Shown in pieces: positions 9,020 to 18,182 of a stretch of 64,000 nt of DNA. Below the pieces are notes generated by a model that did not search any database, had not been told where the DNA came from, and worked only from the letters and a program-made list of their open reading frames with translations. The DNA is taken from NCBI RefSeq assembly GCF_002305855.1, contig NZ_CP022163.1, positions 3,038,292 through 3,102,291 on the forward strand, read 5' to 3'. A program made the translations under genes and the position numbers. The stretch's first letter is position 1, and each line of letters opens with the position of its first letter. This stretch comes from Melittangium boletus DSM 14713 (lineage in GTDB: Bacteria > Myxococcota > Myxococcia > Myxococcales > Myxococcaceae).

Positions 9020-10465
9020 CACTGGCTCTCGTGAACCATGCCCACGGTGACCCAATCAGGCAGGGGCGGCAAAAGGATGTTGACCCCCCACTGCACCTCG
9101 AACGTCCAGTCGGGGTAGATCACGCGGAGCTTGCTCAACGCTTGGGCCACCCCGACCCGCAGTGCGGGCGAGTCCGCATCGATGCGAAACGGCAAGCGCC
9201 GGAAGCCTTGGATCTCCGCGAGGCTGGGAACCTCAGCCGAGCCTCTGTGAGTGACCCGCGTGCCGGTCGCGTCGTGCAGAAGCGCCTGGATACGCTTGAC
9301 GGTGCTGCCGAGAATCGCGGCGTCGGCCCAGTCCGTCGCGGATCTCGGTGGACTTGCCTTTTGAAGTCTCCGCGCCGTCTTGTACTCGATGAACATCCTC
9401 CGGGCCATGTCGATCCCGTCGAACTCCCCAAGGGTCATATTCTTTCCCTTTTTCGTTCGCAGGATGAGTTCCACTTGCCGAAAGAAGCGGGCTTCAACCA
9501 GCTGGCGAGAAAGATGACCCAGGACTTCCCGAGGGCGTCCCGCACGCGACTCCCGGAAGGCATCAACGCGCCGGTTGAGCCATTCCGCCAGCCGCGCTTC
9601 ACCGATCTTGCGACCGAGAGCCGTGCCACGCAGGGCCTTCACCATCCAAGACACTCCGCGAGACATCGCCAGCATGAGCAGCCCCTCCAGAATGGCGCTG
9701 AGCAGGCTTGCCACGGCCTCGGCGAACTCGCGGGCGGCGCGATCGATAAGGGGCTCACTCCCGCGAGCATTCCAGACCGTGCTGAAAAAAATGGGCGAAT
9801 GCCTTGGCGACGTTCCAAAGGGTCTCAACGAGCCAGTTCAGCAACAGCGCCAGTCCCAACCATTCGAGGATGATGAGACCCACCTCGAACCCGGCGGCGG
9901 CACCCGGCACCGCGCCGACACCTCCAGCCAACGATCCAATCACCGACCCCACCGCCGTTGAAATCGCCAGCACCGCGATTCCACCCACCACCATCTCCGC
10001 CAATGATAGGACGACATCGTGCAGCGCCTTTTCGGCATGTCGTACGACGGCCTCACCGAGATACCGCATCGACAGTTGGATCGCCCGAAGGAAGTCGTCC
10101 CAGAGTTGCGCGACACGACCGGCCGTGGAACTCAAAGCCGAGGCAAGGTTGTAGGAAATAGAGCCGGAGCCAATGACGTCGAATAAGGATTGAGCGTAGT
10201 GTCGACTCGGAATCCAAATCAGGCGCTCGGAGGGAAAGCGCACTCCACGCCAGCCAGCCATACCCTGCGGAACCGACAGCCGATTCGCGTGCGCGAGGAC
10301 ATTGACATAGAAGCGCAGGTCCTGCCCCCATTGATCCGCGAGATCACCGTAATAGGTTTCAGCGATGGCGATGGCTGTACCCGGGGGACCTGATTCAACC
10401 CGGTGCAACCGCGCACCGGGCTCGGGCAGGTGGGTCCAAATGTATTCGGAGGAAACGAAGCCCAT
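9019..10465 (-). pseudogene. SH3-like/glycine-zipper effector gene, frameshifted and 5'-truncated
   Basis: Two overlapping frames form one protein if one base is removed from an A7 run (plus strand 9785-9791). Frame one ends with HFFQHGLE; with six bases it reads HFFSTVWNARGSEP and continues without a stop. Order of parts: an SH3-like fold (the open frame begins near 10604 with FNTNVQIIRRSESGW, but has no ATG, GTG or TTG before 10465); a Gly/Ala/Val-rich glycine-zipper segment (SLAGGVGAVPGAAAG) resembling the DUF6861 region of polymorphic effectors; a second hydrophobic helix pair; then a novel C-terminal domain of about 120 residues. The normal 5' end is replaced by the end of the pilin-like gene. 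A sequencing error in the homopolymer could explain the frameshift but not the missing start. Confidence 0.65.
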
Positions 10466-10567
10466 CTGTCCCCCACGAGTGGCGACGAAGGACCAACCAC
10501 TCTCCGAGCGGCGAATGATCTGGACATTCGTATTGAAGGGCAGCGTCTGGATGACATTCGACCCGGA

Positions 10568-10608
10568 GTCACTCGCCCTCGCGCTCCACCTTGACCTCCG
10601 ACGTCATC
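10568..10608. repeat. 41-bp direct repeat, right copy (3' end of the intact pilin-like gene)
   Basis: This copy is the authentic 3' end of the pilin-like gene, including its stop at 10569-10571. The three differences from the left copy lie at its offsets 18, 20 and 23. Together the copies mark the borders of a 1.9-kb inserted or rearranged module. Confidence 0.8.
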
Positions 10609-11078
10609 CCGTTGGCATCCAAGGTCACGCTGAACACCGACACCTGACCGTCTCCGTCCAGGTCTCCCCGGGCGTAGCAGGTGACTTCCGCCTCGCCCAG
10701 GGGCGACTCCTGCACCATCACCTGGTACTGGCAGCGCACCCGCTCGCCGGGCTCGAAGCCCATCTTCTTCATGGGCTCGTCCGGCACGAACGCGACCGCC
10801 TCACCCCCTCGCGGCACCTGCGCCGGCACCGGTCCCGCCGCCAGGAAGACGCCGTGCTCGTCCCGGTAGGCCTGCACATCCCCGCACAGGCGCAGCACAT
10901 TGAGGCGCGCCTCCTGGGACAACGCCCGCGCCACCTCCTCCGCTCCTGGGCGCAGGCCCGCGTAGAGCACCCCTCCACCCACCACGGCCAGGGCCCCCAG
11001 CACGGCGGGCACCCACACCCGCGCGCCCTTCTTGCCTCGGGTCCCTCCTCCCGAGGGACCCGGAACCGGATTCTCCAT
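10569..11078 (-). CDS. Type IV pilin/pseudopilin-like membrane protein
   Basis: 169 aa from ATG 11078, preceded by AGGAG at good spacing; an upstream GTG at 11084 is less well placed. A short Gly/Lys-rich N-terminus is followed by one transmembrane helix (VWVPAVLGALAVVGGGVLYAG). The C-terminal domain ends with YARGDLDGDGQVSVFSVTLD, the pattern seen at the end of myxobacterial minor pilin-like proteins. There is no prepilin peptidase site (no GFTLIE-type start), so it is pilin-like in the globular domain only. Lies 32 bp downstream of hemF. Confidence 0.65.
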   Translation of the reverse strand: MENPVPGPSGGGTRGKKGARVWVPAVLGALAVVGGGVLYAGLRPGAEEVARALSQEARLNVLRLCGDVQAYRDEHGVFLAAGPVPAQVPRGGEAVAFVPDEPMKKMGFEPGERVRCQYQVMVQESPLGEAEVTCYARGDLDGDGQVSVFSVTLDANGMTSEVKVEREGE

Positions 11079-11110
11079 GAACACGCTCCTCGGCTCCCGC
11101 CCGTCTCCGC

Positions 11111-12010
11111 TCAGACGCCCGCCCAGGCACGCGGCTGGCGAAGCACCTCCACCAACCGCGCCTCCTCCGAGCCCGGCTCCGGATGGTGGTCGTAGCGCCA
11201 GCGCACCTGCGGCGGCAGTGACATGAGAATGGACTCGGTACGTCCCTTCGTCTCCAGGCCGAAGAGGGTGCCCCGATCCCAGACGAGGTTGAACTCCACG
11301 TACCGCCCACGCCGCAGCTCCTGCCAGACCCGCTGCGCCTCGGTGTAGGGCGTGTCCTTGCGACGCTCGGCGATGGGCAGGTACGCGGGAAGGAAGGCCT
11401 TGCTCGCGTCGAGCACGAAGGCGAACTCGCGCTCCAGGTCTCCCCCCATGTTCTCGAAGAAGATGCCCCCCACCCCGCGCGCCTCCTCGCGGTGGCGCAG
11501 GTAGAAGTACGTGTCACACGCCGGCTTGAAGCGCGCGTAGTACGCGGGGTCATGCCGGTCACACACTTCCTTGTGCACCCGGTGGAAGTGCTCCGCGTCC
11601 TCGTCCACGAGATAGTAGGGCGTCAGATCCGCCCCACCGCCGAACCACGCCTTGGGCCCCTGCTGGATGAAGCGGTAGTTGGCGTGCACGGTGGGCACGT
11701 GCGGATTGCGCGGGTGCAGCACCAGCGACAAGCCCCCGGCCCAGAAGGTGCGCCCCTCGCCCTGGAGCTTGCCCGCGAAGGCCTCCTCCAGCTCGCCGAA
11801 CACCACCGAGGTGCTCACCCCACCCTTCTCCAGGACCGCCCCCTCCTCCATTACCCGGCTGCGCCCTCCGCCGCCCCCCGGCCGCTGCCAGAGGTCCTCG
11901 CGAAAACGCGCCCGCCCGTCCAGACGCTCCAGCGCACCGCAGATCTCGTCCTGCAACGCGTGCAGGTGCGCCACCATCCGCTCCTTCAACGACTCCACGT
12001 CCACCGTCAT
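11111..12010 (-). CDS. hemF: Oxygen-dependent coproporphyrinogen III oxidase
   Basis: 299 aa, the usual HemF length. It oxidatively decarboxylates coproporphyrinogen III to protoporphyrinogen IX in the cytosol, using O2. Family blocks are clear: HPRNPHVPTVHANYRF, WFGGGADLTPYYL, GVGGIFFENM, and the C-terminal YVEFNLVWDRGTLFGLETKG. The start overlaps the stop of the upstream secreted-protein gene by 4 nt (ATGA). The aerobic enzyme suits an obligate aerobe. Confidence 0.97.
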   Translation of the reverse strand: MTVDVESLKERMVAHLHALQDEICGALERLDGRARFREDLWQRPGGGGGRSRVMEEGAVLEKGGVSTSVVFGELEEAFAGKLQGEGRTFWAGGLSLVLHPRNPHVPTVHANYRFIQQGPKAWFGGGADLTPYYLVDEDAEHFHRVHKEVCDRHDPAYYARFKPACDTYFYLRHREEARGVGGIFFENMGGDLEREFAFVLDASKAFLPAYLPIAERRKDTPYTEAQRVWQELRRGRYVEFNLVWDRGTLFGLETKGRTESILMSLPPQVRWRYDHHPEPGSEEARLVEVLRQPRAWAGV

Positions 12011-12765
12011 CGGTTCTCCAGAATGGCCACGGGTGCCTCGAATAACAGAGGAGGCACCGCGGGGGCGGTATTCCCCGCCGCGTCGAAAACCTCGAGCTTC
12101 GCCCGGTAGCTCTTGCCCTCTTCCAGCGCGAAGGCCCCACCGCAGGCCTCGTGTCCCAGCAGGGCCACGCCGTTCTGCAAGGGGGTGATGTAGTGCTGCG
12201 ACGCCATGTCTCCCTGGCGGTTGGACAACGTCACCAGCACGTAGGCCGGGCTGTCCTCCAGCAGGGACATGCTCAACTTCACGAAGCGCTCACTCCCATC
12301 CCGGGTACGGCGGGAAATGCCCTCGCGGACCGCCGGCCGCTTGAGCCAGCGGGGACGGGCCACGTCCTGGCCCCGCCCGCTGATCCACTCGGGCGCCGTG
12401 CTGCCGCCTCCGTTGAGGACCTTCACGCCCGGCAACACGTCGTCCAGGCGAAGCGTGTAGGACTGGCCCGCCCGGAGCGGTTCCGAGAGCCGGAGGACCA
12501 CGGTGGCCCGCCCCAGGGTGCTCGTCCAGCCGCGCTGGATGCGCACCTCCACCTCGTGTCCCGCCGTCTGCATGCGCAGGATGCGGCCCGGCAGGGCGGC
12601 GACCCGCTCCGCGAGGGGACCGACGCCCTCCAGCAGGAAACGGGTGTTGGTGGGGACGACCGAGCCCGGGGCCGGAAAGACATGGACCCCCTCGGCGGTA
12701 CAGGCCGCGTGGGCCCGCGGCACGAAGAGCCAGGACAGGACGAGGATCAGAACGGCGGAGCGCAC
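12007..12765 (-). CDS. Exported protein, unknown, upstream of hemF
   Basis: About 252 aa from GTG 12765, which has GGGGA at good spacing and gives a standard signal peptide (VRSAVLILVLSWLFVPRAHA). The frame extends to 12861, but the extension is Arg/Pro-rich. The mature part begins with a Cys (ACTAEG), keeps a second Cys near the end, and reads like repeated Ig-like strands (YTLRLDDVLPG, YRAKLEVFDAAGN). It is translationally coupled to hemF. No enzymatic motif. Confidence 0.68.
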   Translation of the reverse strand: MRSAVLILVLSWLFVPRAHAACTAEGVHVFPAPGSVVPTNTRFLLEGVGPLAERVAALPGRILRMQTAGHEVEVRIQRGWTSTLGRATVVLRLSEPLRAGQSYTLRLDDVLPGVKVLNGGGSTAPEWISGRGQDVARPRWLKRPAVREGISRRTRDGSERFVKLSMSLLEDSPAYVLVTLSNRQGDMASQHYITPLQNGVALLGHEACGGAFALEEGKSYRAKLEVFDAAGNTAPAVPPLLFEAPVAILENR

Positions 12766-12893
12766 GAAATCCCCGAGTTTGCGCCGGCCCGGCGTCAGAG
12801 GCCAGCCTTCCCGTGTGTCGGGGCGCACACGCCCTCCGCTCATGACGCGTTTCGCCGTCACCGAAACCTCGCGTCACCCAAAATTAACAATTC

Positions 12894-13184
12894 TCAATTC
12901 ATGGAAGAGCCATCGTCCGACATGACGAGCGGGCCATAGCGTGCCTCGTAGTTGGCCACGCCCGCCTGCATCGCCACCAGCAGGCGCTTGAGGTGCTTGG
13001 GGTTGAGGATGACACGTGAGCGCACCTTGGCACGGGGCTGGTGCGGCTGGACGTAGATGAAGTCCAGGGTGAACTCCGTCTCCGTGTGGTTGACCAGGGC
13101 CATGTTCACGTACTGACCATTGGCCACGTCGTCATCCAACTGAATCTCCAGGGAGGCCTCGGGGGGTTTGGGAGCATCCGCCAT
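12894..13184 (-). CDS. DUF3467 family protein
   Basis: About 96 aa. The core VANGQYVNMALVNHTETEFTLDF followed by QPRAKVRSRVILNPKHLKRL matches the small DUF3467 family of unknown function. The start at 13184 (MADAP) matches family length; a second ATG at 13196 has the better GGGGGCGG upstream. Stands alone between the exported-protein gene and the divergent esterase. Confidence 0.8.
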   Translation of the reverse strand: MADAPKPPEASLEIQLDDDVANGQYVNMALVNHTETEFTLDFIYVQPHQPRAKVRSRVILNPKHLKRLLVAMQAGVANYEARYGPLVMSDDGSSMN

Positions 13185-13233
13185 GAGAGGCGGCATACCG
13201 CCCCCGGCCCCGCGTGACTAGAGTCCAGGAGGC

Positions 13234-14070
13234 ATGGACACGCGGATGGATGCCGGGAAGACAGCGCCATTCGAGCTGGGCGAGGGCGAGGACGCCTGCC
13301 TGCTGCTACACGGCTTCACCGGCAGTCCCTGGGAGGTGCGCCCCCTGGGCGAGGCCCTGGCGGCACGAGGCCTGTACGTGCGCGCCATCCGCCTGCCCGG
13401 CCACGGCTCCACCCCCGAGGAGTTGCTGAACGTGAACCACCGCGACTGGACCCAGGCCGCGGCGCATGCCCTGTTCTCGCTGCGCCACCACCGGCGCACC
13501 TTCGTGGCGGGGCTGTCCATGGGCGCCCTGCTCTCGATCCAGCTCGCCGCGAACTACCCCGAGCGCGTCCAGGGACTCGCGCTCATGGCCCCGGCCATCC
13601 ACTTCACGGGCCTCCACATGTGGCTGCTCAAGCGCCTGCGGCGCCACGGATTCCTCGAGCGCTTCAAGCCCTGGGTCCTCAAGGAGAGCACCGATCTGTC
13701 GGATCCCGCCGCGCGCGCCGAGGCCCCCATCCTCCCGGCCTTCCCGTCCGCGCGCCTGCAGGACCTGTGGGAGTTGCAGGACATCGCCCTGGAGTCCCTG
13801 CCCCGCGTGCGCTGCCCCGCGCTGGTGGCCATGTCCAAGCAGGATCACGTGGTGGACCCCGACGGCGGACGGCTGGTGGCGCGGGGCCTCACCGCCTCGC
13901 CCCAGGTGCGCTTCATCTCGCTGCCCACCGGCTTCCACATCATGCCCCGGGACGTGGGCGCGCCCCTGCTCCTCTCGGAGATCGGCGACTTCTTCGACCG
14001 CCTGCGCGCCGCGGACGCGGGCCCGGAAGCACCGAGCGGTCAAGCCCGGTGCTCCTCGGGTAAGCCCTGA
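13234..14070 (+). CDS. Alpha/beta hydrolase (carboxylesterase/lysophospholipase type)
   Basis: 278 aa soluble hydrolase. The oxyanion segment is LLLHGFTGSPWE, the nucleophile elbow is GLSMG, the acid lies in SKQDHVVDP, and the catalytic His in LPTGFHIMPRD. This layout resembles the Est30 group of thermostable carboxylesterases acting on short to medium acyl esters. It ends exactly where the convergent P450 gene ends (TGATCA at 14068-14073). Confidence 0.88.
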   Translation: MDTRMDAGKTAPFELGEGEDACLLLHGFTGSPWEVRPLGEALAARGLYVRAIRLPGHGSTPEELLNVNHRDWTQAAAHALFSLRHHRRTFVAGLSMGALLSIQLAANYPERVQGLALMAPAIHFTGLHMWLLKRLRRHGFLERFKPWVLKESTDLSDPAARAEAPILPAFPSARLQDLWELQDIALESLPRVRCPALVAMSKQDHVVDPDGGRLVARGLTASPQVRFISLPTGFHIMPRDVGAPLLLSEIGDFFDRLRAADAGPEAPSGQARCSSGKP

Positions 14071-17000
14071 TCAGGCGAAGACGTCCGCGACCAGCCGGCC
14101 CTGCTTCTCCATCTCCGCCAACCAGCGCGAGGCCTCCTCCTCGGAGCACCCCACCGTCTCCTGGTGGATGCGCGCCAGCGTCTCGCGCACCGCGGGCGCC
14201 ATGCGCCGGCCATCCCCGCACAGGAACACCGTGGCGCCCTGGGCCAGCAGCGCCTTCACCTGCTCGCGCTCCTTCCACAGGCGGTGCTGCACGAACATCA
14301 CGTCGCCCTCGGGCTGGCGGAAGAAGGCGGGCAGCACCTTCACCACGCCCTCGCGCTCCCAGGCCGCCAGTTCCTCGCGGTAGAGGAAGTCCACGTCCGG
14401 ATGGTCACACCCGAAGAAGAACAGCGCGGGCCCGGCCGCCTCTCCGTGCACATGGCGCAGGGCGCGCTCCTGGATGAAGCCCCGGAAGGGCGCCAGTCCC
14501 GTGCCCGCTCCAATCATCACGAGGGGCGTCGCGTTGGACGCGGGCGGGTGGAAGGGCGCGTTGGGCGTGCGCACCGCCACCGCCACCGGGTCCCCCGGAT
14601 GCAGACGCGCCAGGTAGCTCGAGCACGTGCCATGGAAGCGCCCCTGGCCGCTCCAGGCGTCCGCGTCCACCACGGCGACCGTCAATGAGCACTGCGTGGG
14701 GTCCGCCCGCGGCGAGGACGACACCGAGTACTGCCGCACCCGCATGGTGGGCAACAGCTCGAGGAAGTCCGCGAAGGACAGGACGCACGAGCTGTACTTC
14801 TCCAGGAAGTCGAGCACGCTCACGCGCTTGTCGAGCACCTCCGCCTTGTAGCGCTCGGCGTCCTGGGCGAGCGCGAGCAGGTGCTGCGCGTGCGGCGGGC
14901 ACGGGTTCATCGCGGCGAGCCGTTCCAGGTCCTTGCGCGTGGCGGGCGCCGACAGCTCCACGTGCCGGCCCAGCAGTTCCTGCACGGACACCGGACGGTC
15001 CGTGGGAAGCGAGGCCGCCATGGCGCCACGGGTGGAACGCAGCACGACGGCCGCATCCGTTCTCACCCCGAAGCGGCGCGCCGCGCGCTCGACGAGATCC
15101 GGGTGGTTCTCCGGTAGCACCGCCAGGTAGTCCCCGGCCGCGTACGTCACGCCCTCGGGCAGGCGGAACGTCAGGTGCCGCTTGGAACGCCCGAGCGGCG
15201 ACGTCATGTCGACGAGCTCCCGGTTCTCCACCAGCGTGGACATGCCGAGCTTGTTCTGCGCCACCAGGTCCACGCTCGCCGACGGCACCACCTCCACCTT
15301 GTAGAGCGGCCCCGAGTTCACCTCGCCCGTGGACACGCCCAGGGCCTCGCCCACCGTGCTCCAGAAAGGCGCGTACCAGTGCTCGAAGTCGCCGAAGAAG
15401 TCACCCCGCGCGTCCGCCTCCCCGCGCGCCACCAGGGCTTGCGCTCCCGCCGCGTGCAACCGCTCATCGAAGTGCTTGGGAATGGCCTGGTAGGTCGCCG
15501 CCCAGTCGCGGTTGCCACAGCCGAACACCGCGTAGCGCACGCCGAGCAGCGAGCCCTCCGGCACGTGGGAAATCCACGCATGGAAGCCCCGCGCGTTGTC
15601 CGGCGGCTGGCCGTTGTAGGAGGCCGTCACGAGGACGACCGCGCCCTGCTTGGGCAGCTTCCCCGTGTACTCGTCCAGCGGCGCCACCTTCGCGGAGTAG
15701 CCCCGCGCGAGTCCATCGCTCGCGATCCGCCGGGCGAAGGCCTCGGAGGCCCCCGAGTTGGAGCCATACAACAGGAGCAGGGGCGTGCCGTGGGCGGCCA
15801 CTCCGCCCTGTCCCTGGGAAGTAGCCGCCACCGGAGCGGGGCTGGGCCGCGTGGTGAGCGAACGCGAGACGTTCTGGCGCACGCGCGCGCGGATCCTCAA
15901 CCCCTCGGGCTTGAGCGTGAGCGTTTCGCGGACGTGCAGCGAATAGGGCGCGGGCTCGGAGATGTGGAAGCGCTGCAGGAGCATGCCCAGCACGAGCGTG
16001 GCCTCCTGGAGCGCGAACGCCCGGCCGATGCACGAGCGCTGACCGTTGCCGAAGGGCTTCCACGCGTGCTGGGGAATGCCGTCACGCACCTCGGGGGCGA
16101 AGCGATCCGGATCGAAGCGCTCGGGATCCCTCCACACCGTGGGGTCGCGGTGCAGCATGGGCGTGAGCACGAAGAGCGTGTCACCCGCGGACAGGGGGTG
16201 GGTGCCCACGAGCCGAGTGTCCACCAGGGCTTGCACGCTGAAGCCCGGCGCGGTGGGCCACAGGCGCAGCGTCTCGCGCAGGATCTGATCGATGTAGTGC
16301 AGCTGGTTGACCTGCTCGAAGCGCGGCGTCTCCGAGCCCAATACCCGGTCCACCTCCGCGTAGGCCTTCTGGAGCACGTCCGGGTGGCGCAGCAGGAAGT
16401 AGAGGGCGAAGGACAACAAGCCGCTCGTCGTCTCGTGCCCCGCGATGAGGAACGTCACGAGCTGGTTGCGGATGTTGTCGTCATCCAGCCCCTCGCCCGT
16501 GAGCGGATCCTTCTCGGAGAGCATCAGTCCGAGCAGATCCCTCGGCGCGTCCTCGGGCGCGAGCTTGCGGCGCTGGGCGATGAGCTCGCGCGTCACCTCG
16601 TGCATGTAGCTGGCGTCCACCTGGAACTGGCGCCGCGTGCGCAACATGAGCTGCGTCTTCAAGGGGACACGCCGGGCACGGTTGCCCGCCTCGGCCAGGG
16701 CCCGCACCATGGACTCGACGAAGGGATGCATCTCCCTCTGGTAGAAGGAATTGAAGCGATAGCCGAAGCCACACAACGCGATGGTGTCGAGCGTGAGCCG
16801 CGTCATGTTGTCGGGCACGTCGATCGCTTCCTCGGGACCGAAGCGCTCCCAGCGCGTGAGCATCTGGTCCGCCACGTCCAGCATCTCGTCGTGGTAGCCG
16901 CGCATCGCCGCGGGCCCGAAGGCGGGCATCAGCAGCCGGTGCGCCTTGCCCCAGTTGGGCTCGTGTGTGTAGGCGGTGAAGAGACCATCGCCGGCGAAGT

Positions 17001-17295
17001 CGCGGATCTCCTCGAGCGCCGCCCCCACCTTCTTGTCGAAGCGGCTCTCGTCACACAAGTCGGCCACCAGCTCGTGCGAGCTGACCACCAGCAGGGACCG
17101 TCCCCCCGGAAACGACAACCGGAAGAGGGGTCCAAGCTCACGCGCCAGCTTCATCATGTTCTGCATGGGCGTTTCAGAGCCCAGGTCGGGCGCGTTGCCC
17201 ACGACGGGCCGCACGCGCGGCTGGGGAATGGACACCCGCTCCATACCGAGCTGTCCCGTGACCAGGTTCAATCGCTCCGCCAACATCTTCCCCAT
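14071..17295 (-). CDS. Self-sufficient cytochrome P450/NADPH-P450 reductase fusion (CYP102, P450 BM3 type)
   Basis: 1074 aa from ATG 17295, preceded by AGGAGGAG. Residues 1-480 are the P450 domain: I-helix AGHETTSG, ExxR in LRETLRLWP, heme ligand Cys422 in PFGNGQRSCIG. An FMN flavodoxin domain follows (LLYGSNSGASEAFA, TASYNGQPPDNA), then FAD and NADPH domains (RQYSVSSSP, GAGTGLAPFRGF, FFGCDHPDVDFLY). CYP102 enzymes hydroxylate fatty acids near the omega end with NADPH and O2 and need no separate reductase. Substrate here is inferred from family. The divergent Crp/Fnr gene and the palindrome between them suggest local regulation. An in-frame extension to 17427 would cross that palindrome and is rejected. 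Confidence 0.95.
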   Translation of the reverse strand: MGKMLAERLNLVTGQLGMERVSIPQPRVRPVVGNAPDLGSETPMQNMMKLARELGPLFRLSFPGGRSLLVVSSHELVADLCDESRFDKKVGAALEEIRDFAGDGLFTAYTHEPNWGKAHRLLMPAFGPAAMRGYHDEMLDVADQMLTRWERFGPEEAIDVPDNMTRLTLDTIALCGFGYRFNSFYQREMHPFVESMVRALAEAGNRARRVPLKTQLMLRTRRQFQVDASYMHEVTRELIAQRRKLAPEDAPRDLLGLMLSEKDPLTGEGLDDDNIRNQLVTFLIAGHETTSGLLSFALYFLLRHPDVLQKAYAEVDRVLGSETPRFEQVNQLHYIDQILRETLRLWPTAPGFSVQALVDTRLVGTHPLSAGDTLFVLTPMLHRDPTVWRDPERFDPDRFAPEVRDGIPQHAWKPFGNGQRSCIGRAFALQEATLVLGMLLQRFHISEPAPYSLHVRETLTLKPEGLRIRARVRQNVSRSLTTRPSPAPVAATSQGQGGVAAHGTPLLLLYGSNSGASEAFARRIASDGLARGYSAKVAPLDEYTGKLPKQGAVVLVTASYNGQPPDNARGFHAWISHVPEGSLLGVRYAVFGCGNRDWAATYQAIPKHFDERLHAAGAQALVARGEADARGDFFGDFEHWYAPFWSTVGEALGVSTGEVNSGPLYKVEVVPSASVDLVAQNKLGMSTLVENRELVDMTSPLGRSKRHLTFRLPEGVTYAAGDYLAVLPENHPDLVERAARRFGVRTDAAVVLRSTRGAMAASLPTDRPVSVQELLGRHVELSAPATRKDLERLAAMNPCPPHAQHLLALAQDAERYKAEVLDKRVSVLDFLEKYSSCVLSFADFLELLPTMRVRQYSVSSSPRADPTQCSLTVAVVDADAWSGQGRFHGTCSSYLARLHPGDPVAVAVRTPNAPFHPPASNATPLVMIGAGTGLAPFRGFIQERALRHVHGEAAGPALFFFGCDHPDVDFLYREELAAWEREGVVKVLPAFFRQPEGDVMFVQHRLWKEREQVKALLAQGATVFLCGDGRRMAPAVRETLARIHQETVGCSEEEASRWLAEMEKQGRLVADVFA

Positions 17296-17351
17296 CGCGC
17301 TTCTCCTCCTGGCTCGAATCCAGGGAGAATGATGGGGACGCCACACCCCAA

Positions 17352-17375
17352 ACTCTGTCGCCGCCGCGACAGAGT
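17352..17375. promoter_or_regulatory. Perfect palindrome between P450 and Crp/Fnr genes (candidate operator)
   Basis: Ten-bp arms (ACTCTGTCGC and its complement) around a 4-bp spacer, in the 115-bp divergent intergenic region, 56 bp upstream of the P450 start and 35 bp from the regulator start. Size and symmetry suit a Crp/Fnr dimer, although the sequence is not a TGTGA-type CRP box. The most likely binder is the adjacent regulator. Confidence 0.6.
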
Positions 17376-17410
17376 CGCGAAACAGTGAACCGGAGAGGCC
17401 GCCGTCCGAC

Positions 17411-18118
17411 ATGAAGCCCGACCGCACAGCACTCGACTACCTGGAGCTGTTCCGCACCGGCAGTTGGTTTCGAGCCATGCCGGCCGGATTGCAGGAAAAG
17501 CTGCTCCGGGCGGGCGTGCTCCGGACCCTGAAGACGGGCCAACACCTGTTCTCCCGGGGAGATCCGCCCGGGGGCATCCATGGCATGGTGGATGGCGCCA
17601 TCCAACTGAGGAGCGTGGGGCCCTCCGGGAAGGAATCCCTGCTCATGCTCCTGGAGCCCCCCTCCTGGAGTGGCGAAATCTCCCTGTTCGACGGCCTGCC
17701 CCGTACCCATGACGCCATCGCGGATGGGCCCTCCGTCGTCGTCCACGTGCCCCAAAGAGCGCTGGAAACCCTGGTCCAGGAGCAGCCCGCCTATTGGTTC
17801 GAGTTCGGCCGGCTCATGGCCCAACAGCTCCGGGTCGCGCTCCTGGGCATGGACGAGAACGCGCTGCTGCCCGTGCCCGTCCGGCTCGCCCGGCGCCTGC
17901 TTCACATCATCCAGAACTATGGGGACCGGCACACCCACAGCAGCCGGGTCATCGGGGTGAGCCAGGAACAGCTCGCGATGATGCTCTGCATCTCCCGGCA
18001 GACGACGAACCAGCTCCTCAAGAACCTGGAGGCCCAGGGCGCCGTGCGGCTGCGCTACGGGGAGATCGAGATCATCGATCTGGAGAAGCTGCGCGAGCTG
18101 AGCACGCCTCCGGAGTGA
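17411..18118 (+). CDS. Crp/Fnr family transcription regulator
   Basis: 235 aa. N-terminal cNMP-binding-like beta-roll (about 35-130; GIHGMVDGAIQLRSVGPSGKE, EISLFDG), dimer helix, then a winged helix-turn-helix with VSQEQLAMMLCISRQTTNQL near residues 182-201. The cyclic-nucleotide Arg/Ser pocket is not conserved and there is no Fnr Cys cluster, so the ligand is unknown. Divergent from the CYP102 gene across a palindrome; likely its regulator and perhaps autoregulated. Confidence 0.9.
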   Translation: MKPDRTALDYLELFRTGSWFRAMPAGLQEKLLRAGVLRTLKTGQHLFSRGDPPGGIHGMVDGAIQLRSVGPSGKESLLMLLEPPSWSGEISLFDGLPRTHDAIADGPSVVVHVPQRALETLVQEQPAYWFEFGRLMAQQLRVALLGMDENALLPVPVRLARRLLHIIQNYGDRHTHSSRVIGVSQEQLAMMLCISRQTTNQLLKNLEAQGAVRLRYGEIEIIDLEKLRELSTPPE

Positions 18119-18182
18119 CCAGGGAGCCATCCTCCACACGGAGCGTGCATGCGGCGGGCGTCTGCATTAGGCACTCTCCCGC

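Noticed and set aside
9785..9791. Programmed ribosomal frameshifting as the main explanation of the split effector
   Set aside because: No stimulatory structure is evident and the gene is also 5'-truncated; simple decay or sequencing error is more economical.
15175..17388. Open frame of about 740 codons antisense to the P450 fusion
   Set aside because: Composition typical of an antisense shadow; the opposite strand has heme, FMN, FAD and NADPH motifs.
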